Of a DNA stretch of 64,000 nucleotides, positions 55,481-64,000 are shown piece after piece; positions within the stretch are counted from its first letter, which is position 1, and each line of letters starts with the position of its first letter. The stretch lies in NCBI RefSeq assembly GCF_900215355.1, contig NZ_OBEA01000002.1, positions 1-64,000 on the forward strand, read 5' to 3'. The stretch comes from Pseudooceanicola antarcticus (GTDB lineage: Bacteria; Pseudomonadota; Alphaproteobacteria; Rhodobacterales; Rhodobacteraceae). The translations under genes were made by a program, and so were the position numbers. The notes beneath the pieces were generated by a model. The model saw only the letters and a list, made by a program, of their open reading frames with translations, was not told the DNA's origin and made no database searches.

Positions 55481-56602
55481 GTGCAATATTTGACGGACCA
55501 TATTCGTGCAGCTTATCGGTGTGGGCATATTATCCTGTCGCGTCTCTGGGGGAGCCGCAGAAGCCTGCTTGCTATCATTCTCGTCCTGGGAATTTTTCTT
55601 GTTTGGAACGGTGCAGAGCGATCGAAATCCATCGAGGAAGCCTACGGTGATACGGTCGCGAACCTGGGGCTGATCCCTGTATATCCACCAAGAGAGGACA
55701 TTCGCGTCGGTGATGTCTTCTTCGTGAGCCATGATGGTGATCCACGGGATGCTAGGATCGTTCTGGTGCATAGAATTGACAGCCAGGACCTGGTGGAAAG
55801 ATACCTGAAGGACATTCCCGCCTATGAGCAGACGGTGCTTGATGGTGGAAAAGTGTCGTTGGCGCAGGCTGACTTGCAGAACGAGAATGTCGTTGCTGCC
55901 AGGTCTGAGGTTCCTACCTTTGGATTGCCGGTGGCCGCATTTCCGGACATCACGGGTGTATCTTCCAGCTCGATTGCAGCCCGAAACGGGCGTGTCCTTG
56001 GATTTCTCGGCGCTGGTGCGGCGAGGGAAGTGAGAGAAACGCTCTCGTTCGAAACCGTGCGAACATACGCGGCATATCCAGAGGACCTATGGCTGGAACT
56101 GACGAGCTTCCTCAAAAAGTCGGATGAAGAATGCGTCAAGTTTAGATGCCCTTCCGGCGGAGATGATTGCGCAGAAACAGCAATACCGCTTTGCACAGGA
56201 GAGGCGAACTCTATTCGTCTGGGTGTAAACCTGCTTCGAGCGACTGAAAGCTTCCGGCCCGAGAGCCGCTACTGCAAAGGCGAAAATGTTTGCAGCTTGT
56301 ATGTCGTCACTCGGCTCTATTTGACCCGAGAGATCAGATACACCTACTCGGGGTCCGTGTCTGGATATCTTGGGGATCCTGAAATATCCACCGCCGATAG
56401 TATTGATGTCGGTAATCCCAATTTGGATGCTGCCAATCGAAAAGAGTCTGCTGTGCGCATTCCAGTCAGCGCAAGTCACCAGCAGAGCCAGGGGGTCGGA
56501 TACTCGACGGTTTTCCCTCGGCCTTTGGTGATCGCTTGGGAAGGCCTCTCTTTTACGTTTGACGCAGATGAGGTGAAGTCAGTGCTGGATAGTATGAACT
56601 GA
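55481..56602 (+). CDS. membrane-anchored periplasmic protein, unknown
   Basis: 373 residues, no family recognised. One N-terminal membrane helix (about 29-43, LLAIILVLGIFLVW) leaves the rest outside, where several cysteines (in CVKFRCPSGGDDC, PLC, YCKGENVC) suggest disulfides. The C-terminal half has beta-rich repeats of polar residues. Base composition and codon use are clearly more AT-rich than the neighbours, a sign of transfer. GTG start with a perfect GGAGG. A small exported protein follows at 21 bases. Confidence 0.75.
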   Translation: MQYLTDHIRAAYRCGHIILSRLWGSRRSLLAIILVLGIFLVWNGAERSKSIEEAYGDTVANLGLIPVYPPREDIRVGDVFFVSHDGDPRDARIVLVHRIDSQDLVERYLKDIPAYEQTVLDGGKVSLAQADLQNENVVAARSEVPTFGLPVAAFPDITGVSSSSIAARNGRVLGFLGAGAAREVRETLSFETVRTYAAYPEDLWLELTSFLKKSDEECVKFRCPSGGDDCAETAIPLCTGEANSIRLGVNLLRATESFRPESRYCKGENVCSLYVVTRLYLTREIRYTYSGSVSGYLGDPEISTADSIDVGNPNLDAANRKESAVRIPVSASHQQSQGVGYSTVFPRPLVIAWEGLSFTFDADEVKSVLDSMN

Positions 56603-56623
56603 AACATATTCGGAGTTGAGATT

Positions 56624-57043
56624 ATGCTTGCTAGAAGATTTGCGATCCTGGCGCTGTTGAGTTTTCCATCTGTTTCGCTTGCAGAGGAAGATCTGTCTTC
56701 GCTTATCGGCGTGGAGAGCGGTGGCTATGGCTGGATGCGGTACGACGTTACCATTCCAGAACTTCATAACTATAGCGAACCTGGACCATATTCGATCTTT
56801 GTCAGCCCCCAGGGTGAGTGGGACGTGCTTTCCAAAGGAACTCAGCCAATAGATTGTCCAAATCTGTGCCCCAATCCCAAGTACTGTATTTGCCTTGGCG
56901 GTCCCACGCCGCGGGGTGAAGAGGTCGACGCATTGTTCCAGGACATGATGTCAATTGACTGGGATGAGAGTGATGCTGGGGTTGTGGACTTTGACAGCGT
57001 GCGGATCGAATTTCAGAGATTGATGTTCCCCCAGACGGAATAG
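56624..57043 (+). CDS. small secreted cysteine-containing protein, unknown
   Basis: 139 residues with a Sec signal peptide (RFAILALLSFPSVSLA, cut before EEDL). The mature chain has a cysteine cluster CPNLCPNPKYCIC at about residues 78-90 and is acidic. No family recognised. Same low GC as the preceding gene and probably co-transcribed; the pair may form one exported complex. Confidence 0.72.
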   Translation: MLARRFAILALLSFPSVSLAEEDLSSLIGVESGGYGWMRYDVTIPELHNYSEPGPYSIFVSPQGEWDVLSKGTQPIDCPNLCPNPKYCICLGGPTPRGEEVDALFQDMMSIDWDESDAGVVDFDSVRIEFQRLMFPQTE

Positions 57044-57155
57044 AGGGTCGAGAGCGGGCGCGTTGCTTGACACCCGTGCTCTGCGCCGGACAGTTGAGCG
57101 TGATGACATTTCGAACCTACAACCTGAGCAGGCGCCATGTCTGGGGCCCCCGCCG

Positions 57156-58175
57156 ATGAGCGGCGCCGAGGCCCCCCTGGCCGGCAACCGCCGCGTGACC
57201 GCCTCGGACGTGGCGAAGGCGGCTGGGGTGTCGCAATCGACCGTGTCGCGCAGCTTCAGTGACGACAAGCGGATCTCGGCGGCCACGCGCGACCACGTGC
57301 GCGCCGTGGCGACCCGCATGGGCTATACGCCCAATGCCCTGGCGCGCTCGCTGATCACCAGCCGGTCGGGCATGGTGGCGGTGATCGCCACGCGGCAGTC
57401 GATCCTGGCCATGCCCGAGATGCTCACCGCGATCTCCGAGGCGCTCGGGCGGCGGGACCAGCGCATGTTGCTCTTTGCGCCGGCGGATGAATCCGACGTG
57501 CAGAACGCCGTCAACGAGGCCTGGAGCTTTCCGCTCGAGGGGGCGATCTCCTGCGTGACGCTCGATCCGGTTCACCTCGAGGGGTTCCGCCGCAATCGCA
57601 TTCCCGTGGTGCTCTACAACCGTCGCGCGCCGGGGCTGGCGGATTCCGCCTGCACCAGCCATCGCAGCGCCGCCGCGGAACTGGCCGAGCGGCTCTGGCA
57701 GCGCGGGCAGCGGCGCTTCCTCTGCCTGGCCGGCCCCGATGATGCCCCCGTCGGGCGCGAGCGGGCCCTGGGTTTTGCCGAGCGAATCACCGCCCTCGGA
57801 GGGGCGCCCGTGACCATGGTTGCCACGGACTTTTCCTATGACGGAGGCCATGCGGCGCTGCTTGCCGCCCTGCGGAACAGCCCGCTTCCCGATGCGGTTT
57901 TCTGCGTCAACGACCAGTTGGCCATGGGCGCCGCGGATGCGTTGCGCCATGAGATGGGGCTGTCGGTGCCCGCGGATATCTCGGTCCTGGGCTTCGATGA
58001 CGTGCCCGAGGCGCGGCGCCCCGCCTACCTGCTGACAACCGTGCGCCAGGACCTGAAATCCCTTGCGGAACAATCCGCTGCGCTGCTCGAGGCGCGCAGT
58101 GCCGACCCCGCGTCGCCGGTGCGGGAACTGGACATCCTGGGCGAGCTGATCGAGCGGCAGAGCGCAAGGCTCTGA
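57156..58175 (+). CDS. aglR: LacI-family regulator of the alpha-glucoside operon
   Basis: About 339 residues. DNA-binding HTH near the N terminus (VTASDVAKAAGVSQSTVSRSF, then hinge YTPNALARSL), then a periplasmic-binding-like effector domain. It precedes the sugar transport genes on the same strand, and an 18-bp palindrome with central CG, the LacI-family style, lies between, so it is the likely repressor with a glucoside or related sugar as inducer. The frame is open from a TTG at 57063; the start is uncertain. The symbol follows the Sinorhizobium agl operon. Confidence 0.85.
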   Translation: MSGAEAPLAGNRRVTASDVAKAAGVSQSTVSRSFSDDKRISAATRDHVRAVATRMGYTPNALARSLITSRSGMVAVIATRQSILAMPEMLTAISEALGRRDQRMLLFAPADESDVQNAVNEAWSFPLEGAISCVTLDPVHLEGFRRNRIPVVLYNRRAPGLADSACTSHRSAAAELAERLWQRGQRRFLCLAGPDDAPVGRERALGFAERITALGGAPVTMVATDFSYDGGHAALLAALRNSPLPDAVFCVNDQLAMGAADALRHEMGLSVPADISVLGFDDVPEARRPAYLLTTVRQDLKSLAEQSAALLEARSADPASPVRELDILGELIERQSARL

Positions 58176-58256
58176 CGGAAGATCTGCCCGAGAAATAGAC
58201 AATTGCCACGAAAATTCCCGAAGCCGACAAGAAGCGATTGAAATCGGCTGCACGGA

Positions 58257-58274
58257 TATGCATACGTATGCATA
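58257..58274. promoter_or_regulatory. 18-bp perfect palindrome, LacI-type operator
   Basis: TATGCATACGTATGCATA, symmetric about a central CG, 70 bases before the binding-protein gene. LacI-family operators typically have this CG-centred form, so it is the probable target of the regulator just upstream. Confidence 0.75.
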
Positions 58275-58344
58275 AGGGCATAGACCCAGAAGACAGAGAA
58301 GGCGGCACACCGCCCGGACCAGCCAACCGCAGAGAGGAAACCTC

Positions 58345-59586
58345 GTGAACCGACTACTCAACGTATCTGCCGCCGCCCTGCTGAGCGCGCTTCCCTTCGC
58401 AGCCCAGGCCGATTGCGGCATCGCCGAAAGCGGCTCTGTCCGCATCCTGGCGAATGACTTCGGCGCGCTCGACCTGGTGATGGACCGGGCCGCGTCCTGC
58501 GCCTCGGACGGCGTGACGGTCTCGATCAACCAGACCGAAGAGCACAAGAACCTGCAGGTGCCCGCGCTCTCCATCGACCCGGCCGAATACACCGTCGCGG
58601 TGATCGCCAACAACTCGCTGCCGCCGCTCCTGAACGAAGATCTGGTGCAGCCGCTGGACGAGCTGGTCGCCGAATATGGCCAGCAGCTGACCCCCTCGCA
58701 GCTGATCCGCATCGACGGCAAGGTCATGGCCATCGCCTTCATGGTGAACGGCATGCACCTGTTCACCCGTTCCGACATCCTGGAAGAGGCCGGCATCGAA
58801 GAGACCCCGACCACCTGGGCCGAAGTGCTTGAGGCCGCCGAGGCGATCCGCAGCGCCGGCATCCTCGAATACCCGCTGGCCGGCGCCTATGCCCCCGGCT
58901 GGGAACTGGCCGAGGAATTCGTCAACATGTACACCGCCACCGGCGAGCCCTTCTTCAAGCCAGGCACCGCGGAACCGGCGATCAACTCCGCCGCGGGCGT
59001 CGAAGTGCTTGAGACCATGAAGGCGCTGACCGAGTACATGGACCCCGATTACCTGTCGATCGGCTCGCTGGAGGCCTCGAAGATGTGGGGCGCCGGGGAA
59101 GTGGCGATCATGAACCTCTGGGCCAGCCAGGCCGGCCCGCTGATCGACGCCGAAGGGGATTACCCCGAGGTCGCGCCGCAGACCGTGCTGACCGCCGCGC
59201 CGACCCTCGGCGAAGGCGAGATCCCCTCGGGCGCGCTCTTCTGGGACGGTTTCTCGGTCGCCGCGAACATCTCGGATGAGGATGCTGCGGCGTCCTTCCA
59301 GGCGATGATGCATGCCATCGCGCCCGACCTGGCCACCGAGCACCCGAGCGGCGCCAGCTGGATGATCGACGGCTACGTGCCGACCGCCAATGCCGTTGGC
59401 ATCATGGCCAATGTCGCCGAAGGCGGCCGGTCCTACCCGACGCTGCCCTACATGGGGCTGATGCATTCGGCACTGGGCACCGAGCTGGTGGACTTCCTGC
59501 AGGGCAACGAGACCGCCGAAGAGGCGCTGGCCGGGGTCGAAGCGGCCTATACCGCCGCCGCCCAGGAAACCGGCTTCCTTCAGTAG
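58345..59586 (+). CDS. aglE: alpha-glucoside ABC transporter binding protein
   Basis: 413 residues, family 1 solute-binding protein with a Sec signal peptide of about 22 residues (LSALPFAAQA). The mature protein has the open sugar-binding look (LEEAGIEETPTTWAEVLEAAEAI; MWGAGEVAIMNLW). First structural gene of binding protein-permease-permease-ATPase-glucosidase; the last enzyme points to alpha-glucosides such as sucrose, maltose or trehalose. A stable hairpin follows it. Confidence 0.9.
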   Translation: MNRLLNVSAAALLSALPFAAQADCGIAESGSVRILANDFGALDLVMDRAASCASDGVTVSINQTEEHKNLQVPALSIDPAEYTVAVIANNSLPPLLNEDLVQPLDELVAEYGQQLTPSQLIRIDGKVMAIAFMVNGMHLFTRSDILEEAGIEETPTTWAEVLEAAEAIRSAGILEYPLAGAYAPGWELAEEFVNMYTATGEPFFKPGTAEPAINSAAGVEVLETMKALTEYMDPDYLSIGSLEASKMWGAGEVAIMNLWASQAGPLIDAEGDYPEVAPQTVLTAAPTLGEGEIPSGALFWDGFSVAANISDEDAAASFQAMMHAIAPDLATEHPSGASWMIDGYVPTANAVGIMANVAEGGRSYPTLPYMGLMHSALGTELVDFLQGNETAEEALAGVEAAYTAAAQETGFLQ

Positions 59587-59652
59587 GCCTGACCTCCCCG
59601 GCCCGGATCGCGCCCTGGCGCTGTCCGGGTCCCCCGGTCCGCAAGGACCATG

Positions 59653-59681
59653 GCGGGCGGCCTTGCCCCGAGGCCGCCCGC
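59653..59681. other. intercistronic hairpin after the binding-protein gene
   Basis: Perfect 10-bp GC stem (59653-59662 with 59672-59681), 9-base loop, no T run. Such hairpins after sugar binding-protein genes (malE-malF is the model) protect the upstream mRNA, so the binding protein is made in excess over the permeases. Confidence 0.65.
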
Positions 59682-59858
59682 GCATCCGCCCCGAATGTGT
59701 CCCTTTCCCATGCAAATCAGATCCGTTTCTGTAGGCTGGTAGCGCGTTGCGTTGCCGCGCCCGCCCCCGCCTTGGCCAATGCCTGGCCGACCATCCGATA
59801 AAAGCGCCCCTGGTGCCCCCGCCTTCGTCCGTCTTCTCCCGCCCTCAAGGAGTACCCC

Positions 59859-60896
59859 ATGCCCCATAAGGCCTTCGCATGGTTCATCCTGCCCTCCGCC
59901 CTCGCGATGCTGCTGTTCATCGCGCTGCCGCTGGTATCGATCGTGATCCAGTCCCTCTACGTCGAACATCCGCAGGTGCTTGAGCAGGTCGAAAGCTGTT
60001 CGCCCTTCGGCGGATGCACGATGGAGACCAGGGTCGATGCCCAGGCCACCGCCGCCCTGCGCGAGGCCGAGCCGCTTGGCCGTTTCAACGGGCTGGGCAC
60101 CTACCTGAACCGCAGCCACCTCGCCACGGGCGAGATCGCAGAGATCCTGCGCAGCTCGGACGGTTTCGCGGACAGCCTGCGCCAGATCTACCAGCTGCCC
60201 TTCTACCGGGCGCTGCTCTTCACCCTCTGCTACACCTTCCTGGTCACGCCGCTCGGCATGCTCATGGGCTTCTGGATCGCGCTGGCGGTGAACCGCATCC
60301 CGGCGATGCTGAAGGGGCCGGTGATCTTCGTGTCGCTGCTGCCGATGATCATCACGCCGCTGATCGGCTCGCTGGTGATCTACTGGATGGTCAACAGCCG
60401 CGGCATCCTGGGCAGCCTGCTGCAATGGGTGACCCAGGACCCGACGCTCTCCATCGCTGCCTCCGGGCCCCTGACCTGGGCGATGCTGTTCCTCTACGGG
60501 ATCTGGATCGCCGCGCCCTTCAGCTTCGTGGTCTTCTATGCCGGTCTGCAGACCGTGCCGCAGGACACGCTGGAATCGGCGATGATCGACGGCGCCAACC
60601 GCTGGGAGCGGGTGCGCTTCGTCATCATCCCCCACCTCGTGCCGCTGGCCACCTTCGTCTCGCTGGTGCAGCTGATGGACAACTTCCGCGTGCTGGAACC
60701 GATCATCGGCTTCAACGCCCAGGCCCGTGCCACCTCTCTCAGCTTCAGCATCTACAATGATCTGCAGGCCGAGAATGGCCAGCTCTTTGCCTCGGCCGCG
60801 GCCACCTCGCTGCTGACGATCCTCTTCGTGATCGTGCTGCTCTTCCCCGTCCTCATCCGTACCTGGCGCGATTTCTCGCGCAAGGGCGCCCACTAA
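59859..60896 (+). CDS. aglF: alpha-glucoside ABC transporter permease, MalF-type
   Basis: 345 residues, about six membrane helices with a periplasmic insert of 80 residues after the first. The EAA loop SAMIDGANRWERVRFVIIP, for docking the ATPase, is at about 240-258. AAGGAG precedes the ATG. Followed by the second permease at 11 bases. Confidence 0.92.
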   Translation: MPHKAFAWFILPSALAMLLFIALPLVSIVIQSLYVEHPQVLEQVESCSPFGGCTMETRVDAQATAALREAEPLGRFNGLGTYLNRSHLATGEIAEILRSSDGFADSLRQIYQLPFYRALLFTLCYTFLVTPLGMLMGFWIALAVNRIPAMLKGPVIFVSLLPMIITPLIGSLVIYWMVNSRGILGSLLQWVTQDPTLSIAASGPLTWAMLFLYGIWIAAPFSFVVFYAGLQTVPQDTLESAMIDGANRWERVRFVIIPHLVPLATFVSLVQLMDNFRVLEPIIGFNAQARATSLSFSIYNDLQAENGQLFASAAATSLLTILFVIVLLFPVLIRTWRDFSRKGAH

Positions 60897-60907
60897 GGAG
60901 GCCTGAC

Positions 60908-61789
60908 ATGAGTTCGACCCCTTCCCGCCCGAACCATACGCTGACCATCATCGCCACGCTCTTCGTGCTGGTATGGCTGGTGGTCGCGGGCTTCCCCTTC
61001 CTCTGGACCACCTGGGGGTCCTTCAAGGTCGAGGCCGACTTCTTCAGCCGCGCCGACTGGACCAATGCCCTGAGCGGGGTGAACACGATCCGCCAGACCG
61101 GCGGTGCCTTCACCCTGGACGGCTACGAGGGCGCCTGGATTCAGAACGAGTTCTGGCGCGCCGGGCTGAACACCGCGATGGTGACGGTGGTGGTGACCTT
61201 GCTCAGCCTGGTGCTGGGCACGCTGGGGGGCTACGCCCTGGCGCGCTCGGGCTATCGCTATGCCTTCTGGATCCTGATCATCGCGCTGGTCTTCCGGGCC
61301 ATGCCGCATATCACGCTGGTCTCGGGCTACCTGGTGCCCTTCTTCGAGCTCAACATCTGGGGCACCCTGCCGACGGCGATCATCGTGCTGGTGGCGATCA
61401 ATCAGCCCTTCACCCTGTGGATGCTGCACAGCTTCTTCCTGTCGATCCCCAAGGATCTGGACGAAAGCGCCATGGTCGACGGCTGCACCCGCTTCCAGGC
61501 CTTCCGCGAGGTGATCGTGCCGGTCATGTGGCCGGGCATCATCACCACGGGCCTCTTCAGCTTCCTGCTGGCCTATAACGACTTCGCGGTCACCGCGATG
61601 CTGCTGCGGCAGGAAAACCAGACCATGATCCCCAAGATCGCCTCTTTCCTTGGCTCGATCGAGAGCGAGGGCAACGTGATGTTCGCCGTGTCCTCCGTGG
61701 TCTCGGCTACCGTGCCGCTCTTCCTTCTTGTCATGTTCTTCCAACGTCAGATCGTGGGCGGCCTGACCGCCGGCGCCGTGAAAGGATAA
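60908..61789 (+). CDS. aglG: alpha-glucoside ABC transporter permease, MalG-type
   Basis: 293 residues and six helices, ending with the usual QRQIVGGLTAGAVKG of MalG-type permeases. EAA loop SAMVDGCTRFQAFREVIVP at about 189-207. Pairs with the preceding permease. AAGGAGG precedes the ATG. Confidence 0.93.
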   Translation: MSSTPSRPNHTLTIIATLFVLVWLVVAGFPFLWTTWGSFKVEADFFSRADWTNALSGVNTIRQTGGAFTLDGYEGAWIQNEFWRAGLNTAMVTVVVTLLSLVLGTLGGYALARSGYRYAFWILIIALVFRAMPHITLVSGYLVPFFELNIWGTLPTAIIVLVAINQPFTLWMLHSFFLSIPKDLDESAMVDGCTRFQAFREVIVPVMWPGIITTGLFSFLLAYNDFAVTAMLLRQENQTMIPKIASFLGSIESEGNVMFAVSSVVSATVPLFLLVMFFQRQIVGGLTAGAVKG

Positions 61790-61793
61790 CCCG

Positions 61794-62861
61794 ATGGCCG
61801 AAATCAAGCTCAAAGGCATCACCCGTCGCTGGAACGACTTCATCGGCGTCGACAACCTGAACCTCGATATCCCGGACCGCGAATTCCTTGTCCTGCTCGG
61901 CCCCTCGGGCTGCGGCAAGTCGACCACGATGCGGATGATCGCCGGCCTGGAAGAGGTCAGCTCGGGCGAGATCTGGCTGGGCGACCGCATGGTCAACAAC
62001 CTCGAGCCCAAGGACCGCGACATCTCGATGGTGTTCCAGAGCTACGGGCTCTATCCGAACATGTCGGTCTACGACAACATCCGCTTCCCGCTGCGCATCC
62101 GCAAGGTGCCGGCCTCCGAGCACAAGGCCCGCGTCATGCGCGCCGCCGAGATGGTCGAGCTGACGCAGTTCCTGGATCGCCGCCCCGCCGCCCTGTCCGG
62201 TGGTCAGCGCCAGCGGGTGGCGCTGGCCCGCGCCATCGTGCGAGAGCCCAATGCCTTCCTGATGGACGAGCCGCTGTCGAACCTCGACGCCAAGCTGCGG
62301 GTCTCGACCCGCGCCCAGATCGCCAACCTGCACCACGAGCTGCAGACCACCACGGTCTATGTCACCCACGACCAGGTCGAGGCGATGACGCTGGCCGACC
62401 GCGTGGTGGTGATGAAGAACGGCGTGGCCCAGCAGATCGCCCCGCCGATGGAGATCTACAACAAGCCCGCCAATACCTTCGTCGCCAGCTTCATCGGCGC
62501 CCCGGCCATGAACCTGATCGAGGGCGAGCTGAACGATGGCACCTTCAGCTCTCCGGTGCTGAAGGTCAGCGGTCTGCCGCATCGCCACTCGGGGCCCGTG
62601 ACGCTTGGCTTCCGGGCCGAGGACGTCGAGGTGGTCAGCGAGGGCGGCAACCTGGCCGCGCCGGTCTATTCGGTGGAACGTCTGGGTGACAGCACCATGT
62701 TCGCCATCCGCGCCAAGGAGGACCTGATCTCTCTCAAGGCCGACAAGGCCGCCAGCCTCGAGATCGGCGAAACCGTCCGTGCAGAGGTCACCCCCGAGGT
62801 CAGCCATATCTTCGACGGCGCGACAGGTCAGCGGATCGAACCCGTGCTGACGGCGGCGTAA
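61794..62861 (+). CDS. aglK: sugar ABC transporter ATPase, UgpC/MalK-type
   Basis: 355 residues. Walker A GPSGCGKSTT, signature LSGGQRQRVALARAI, Walker B FLMDEPLSNLD and switch VTHDQVEAMTLADR, then the regulatory TOBE domain from about 235 to the end. It drives the two permeases. Four bases after the permease stop. In Sinorhizobium the ATPase gene follows the glucosidase; here it precedes it. Confidence 0.94.
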   Translation: MAEIKLKGITRRWNDFIGVDNLNLDIPDREFLVLLGPSGCGKSTTMRMIAGLEEVSSGEIWLGDRMVNNLEPKDRDISMVFQSYGLYPNMSVYDNIRFPLRIRKVPASEHKARVMRAAEMVELTQFLDRRPAALSGGQRQRVALARAIVREPNAFLMDEPLSNLDAKLRVSTRAQIANLHHELQTTTVYVTHDQVEAMTLADRVVVMKNGVAQQIAPPMEIYNKPANTFVASFIGAPAMNLIEGELNDGTFSSPVLKVSGLPHRHSGPVTLGFRAEDVEVVSEGGNLAAPVYSVERLGDSTMFAIRAKEDLISLKADKAASLEIGETVRAEVTPEVSHIFDGATGQRIEPVLTAA

Positions 62862-62873
62862 CGGATCAGGGCA

Positions 62874-64000
62874 ATGACAGAAGCAACCAACTCCACCGCG
62901 CCGGCGCGGATCAACGGCATGCGCAAGATCTGGTGGAAAGAGGCCGTGGCCTATCAGATCTACCCGCGCAGCTTCATGGACAGCGATGGCGATGGCGTCG
63001 GCGATCTGCGCGGCATCATCGGCAAGCTCGACTACCTGGCCGAGCTGGGCGTCGACCTGATCTGGCTCTCGCCGCATTACGACAGCCCCAATGCCGACAA
63101 CGGCTACGACATCCGCGACTACCGCAAGGTGTCAGAGCAGTTCGGCAGCATGGAGGATTTCGACGCCCTGCTGGAAGGTCTGCACGCGCGTGGCATCCGG
63201 CTGATCGTCGACCTGGTGGTCAACCACTCCAGCGACGAGCACGCCTGGTTCGCCGAGGCCCGTCAGGGCCGCGACAGCGCCACGCGCGACTACTACATCT
63301 GGCGCGATCCGGCGCCCGACGGCGGCGTGCCCAACAACTGGCCCAGCTTCTTCTCCGGTCCCGCTTGGACCTGGGACGAGGCCTCGGGGCAATACTACCT
63401 GCACCTCTTCGCGCAGAAGCAGCCGGATCTGAACTGGGACAACCCCGCCCTGCGCGGCGAGGTCTGGGACCTGATGCGCTTCTGGCTGGACAAGGGCGTG
63501 GATGGCTTCCGCATGGACGTGATCCCCTTCATCTCGAAGGACCCGACGCTGCCCGCGCTGCCCGAGGGCGTGAAGCCGCAGCGCCATTATGCCGAAGGCC
63601 CGAAGCTGCACGACTACCTGCGCGAGATGCGCCGCGAGGTGCTCTCGCACTACGATTGCGCCACGGTGGGCGAGGGCAATGGCCTCGACCAGGAGCAGAT
63701 GCGCCGCGTGGTCGATGAGCGCCGCGAAGAGCTGGACATGATCTTTCAGTTCGACGTGGTGGAATTCGACCGCGACGCGGCGGGCAATCCCCGCGACTGG
63801 ACCCTGCCCGAGTTCAAGGAGATCTTCGCCCGACAGGCCGCCAGCATGGACGGACACGGCTGGACCACGGTCTACCTGGCCAACCACGATTGCACCCGCC
63901 CCGTCAGCCGCTACGGCGACGACAGCCCCGAATGGCGCGCGGCCTCGACCAAGGTGCTGAACGCGCTCTTGCTGACCCAGAAGGGCACGCCCTTCCTCTA
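62874..64000 (+). CDS. aglA: alpha-glucosidase, GH13 family (cut by window end)
   Basis: Open from ATG 62874 to the window end, 375 codons without a stop. GH13 oligo-1,6-glucosidase/alpha-glucosidase type: YQIYPRSFMDSDGDGVGDL start, DLVVNHSSDEHAWF (region I), nucleophile D215 in GFRMDV, acid/base E267 in VGEGNG, and D339 in NHD. The calcium-site pattern DSDGDGVGD is present. It hydrolyses the imported alpha-glucoside in the cytoplasm, as no signal peptide is seen. The C-terminal third lies beyond the window. AGGG precedes the ATG. Confidence 0.95.
   Translation, partial: MTEATNSTAPARINGMRKIWWKEAVAYQIYPRSFMDSDGDGVGDLRGIIGKLDYLAELGVDLIWLSPHYDSPNADNGYDIRDYRKVSEQFGSMEDFDALLEGLHARGIRLIVDLVVNHSSDEHAWFAEARQGRDSATRDYYIWRDPAPDGGVPNNWPSFFSGPAWTWDEASGQYYLHLFAQKQPDLNWDNPALRGEVWDLMRFWLDKGVDGFRMDVIPFISKDPTLPALPEGVKPQRHYAEGPKLHDYLREMRREVLSHYDCATVGEGNGLDQEQMRRVVDERREELDMIFQFDVVEFDRDAAGNPRDWTLPEFKEIFARQAASMDGHGWTTVYLANHDCTRPVSRYGDDSPEWRAASTKVLNALLLTQKGTPFL

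Overview
The window is GC-rich chromosomal DNA of a halotolerant, probably marine alphaproteobacterium, most likely of the Rhodobacteraceae (roseobacter group). The support is a MarR-ectABC-ask ectoine operon, a MipZ-type ParA ATPase, the rod-shape operon mreBCD-mrdAB, an aroA/cmk plus rpsA-ihfB-lapA-trpF-trpB neighbourhood, and several families of short GC-rich intergenic hairpins. No tRNA, CRISPR array, insertion sequence or prophage was recognised.

Layout. 1-140: 3' end of a 5S rRNA and the terminator of an rRNA operon. 0.4-5.0 kb: ectoine biosynthesis (EctR-like regulator divergent from ectA-ectB-ectC-ask). 5.1-8.6 kb: a CheB-CheR-PAS hybrid divergent from an orphan protein that looks like a histidine kinase without a catalytic domain. 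8.6-11.7 kb: zinc uptake (znuA divergent from zur-znuC-znuB). 11.7-15.2 kb: DinB-like protein, mipZ, an APC-like membrane protein, rpmE and rplS. 15.5-21.2 kb: cell elongation operon. 21.4-24.4 kb: rlmJ, an acetyltransferase, a DUF808 membrane protein and a P-loop kinase, tightly coupled. 24.4-26.2 kb: leuA behind a leucine-rich leader peptide. 26.5-30.8 kb: nitroreductase, cmk, a small membrane protein, aroA, an SDR.

31.1-35.1 kb is the most striking part: a compact operon encoding a HAD-UbiA fusion, a GtrA flippase-like protein, a DprE1-like flavoenzyme and a DprE2-like reductase. This looks like a complete polyprenyl-phosphate-arabinose route, best known from mycobacteria. It lies between aroA-cmk and rpsA-ihfB, which are usually adjacent and co-directional but here point in opposite directions, so a rearrangement is likely. 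35.3-36.8 kb holds an unknown lipoprotein and a small helical protein behind an AT-rich, repeat-containing promoter region.

37.1-47.7 kb: rpsA, ihfB, lapA, trpF, trpB, a potassium channel with a zinc ribbon, an IsdG-like monooxygenase, rplY, pth, DUF2332 and DUF2237 proteins and L-lactate dehydrogenase. 48.1-55.4 kb: BASS transporter, AbgB-like peptidase, trpA, a nucleotidyltransferase, an HNH protein and ettA. 55.5-57.0 kb: two unknown exported proteins of lower GC, probably acquired. 57.1-64.0 kb: an alpha-glucoside uptake and hydrolysis operon (LacI regulator, binding protein, two permeases, ATPase, GH13 glucosidase cut by the window end).

Regulatory sequence is readable in several places: a leuA attenuator with a translationally coupled mini-ORF, candidate Zur boxes, an 18-bp palindromic LacI-type operator, candidate ectoine operators, clear intrinsic terminators, and two recurring intergenic hairpin families.
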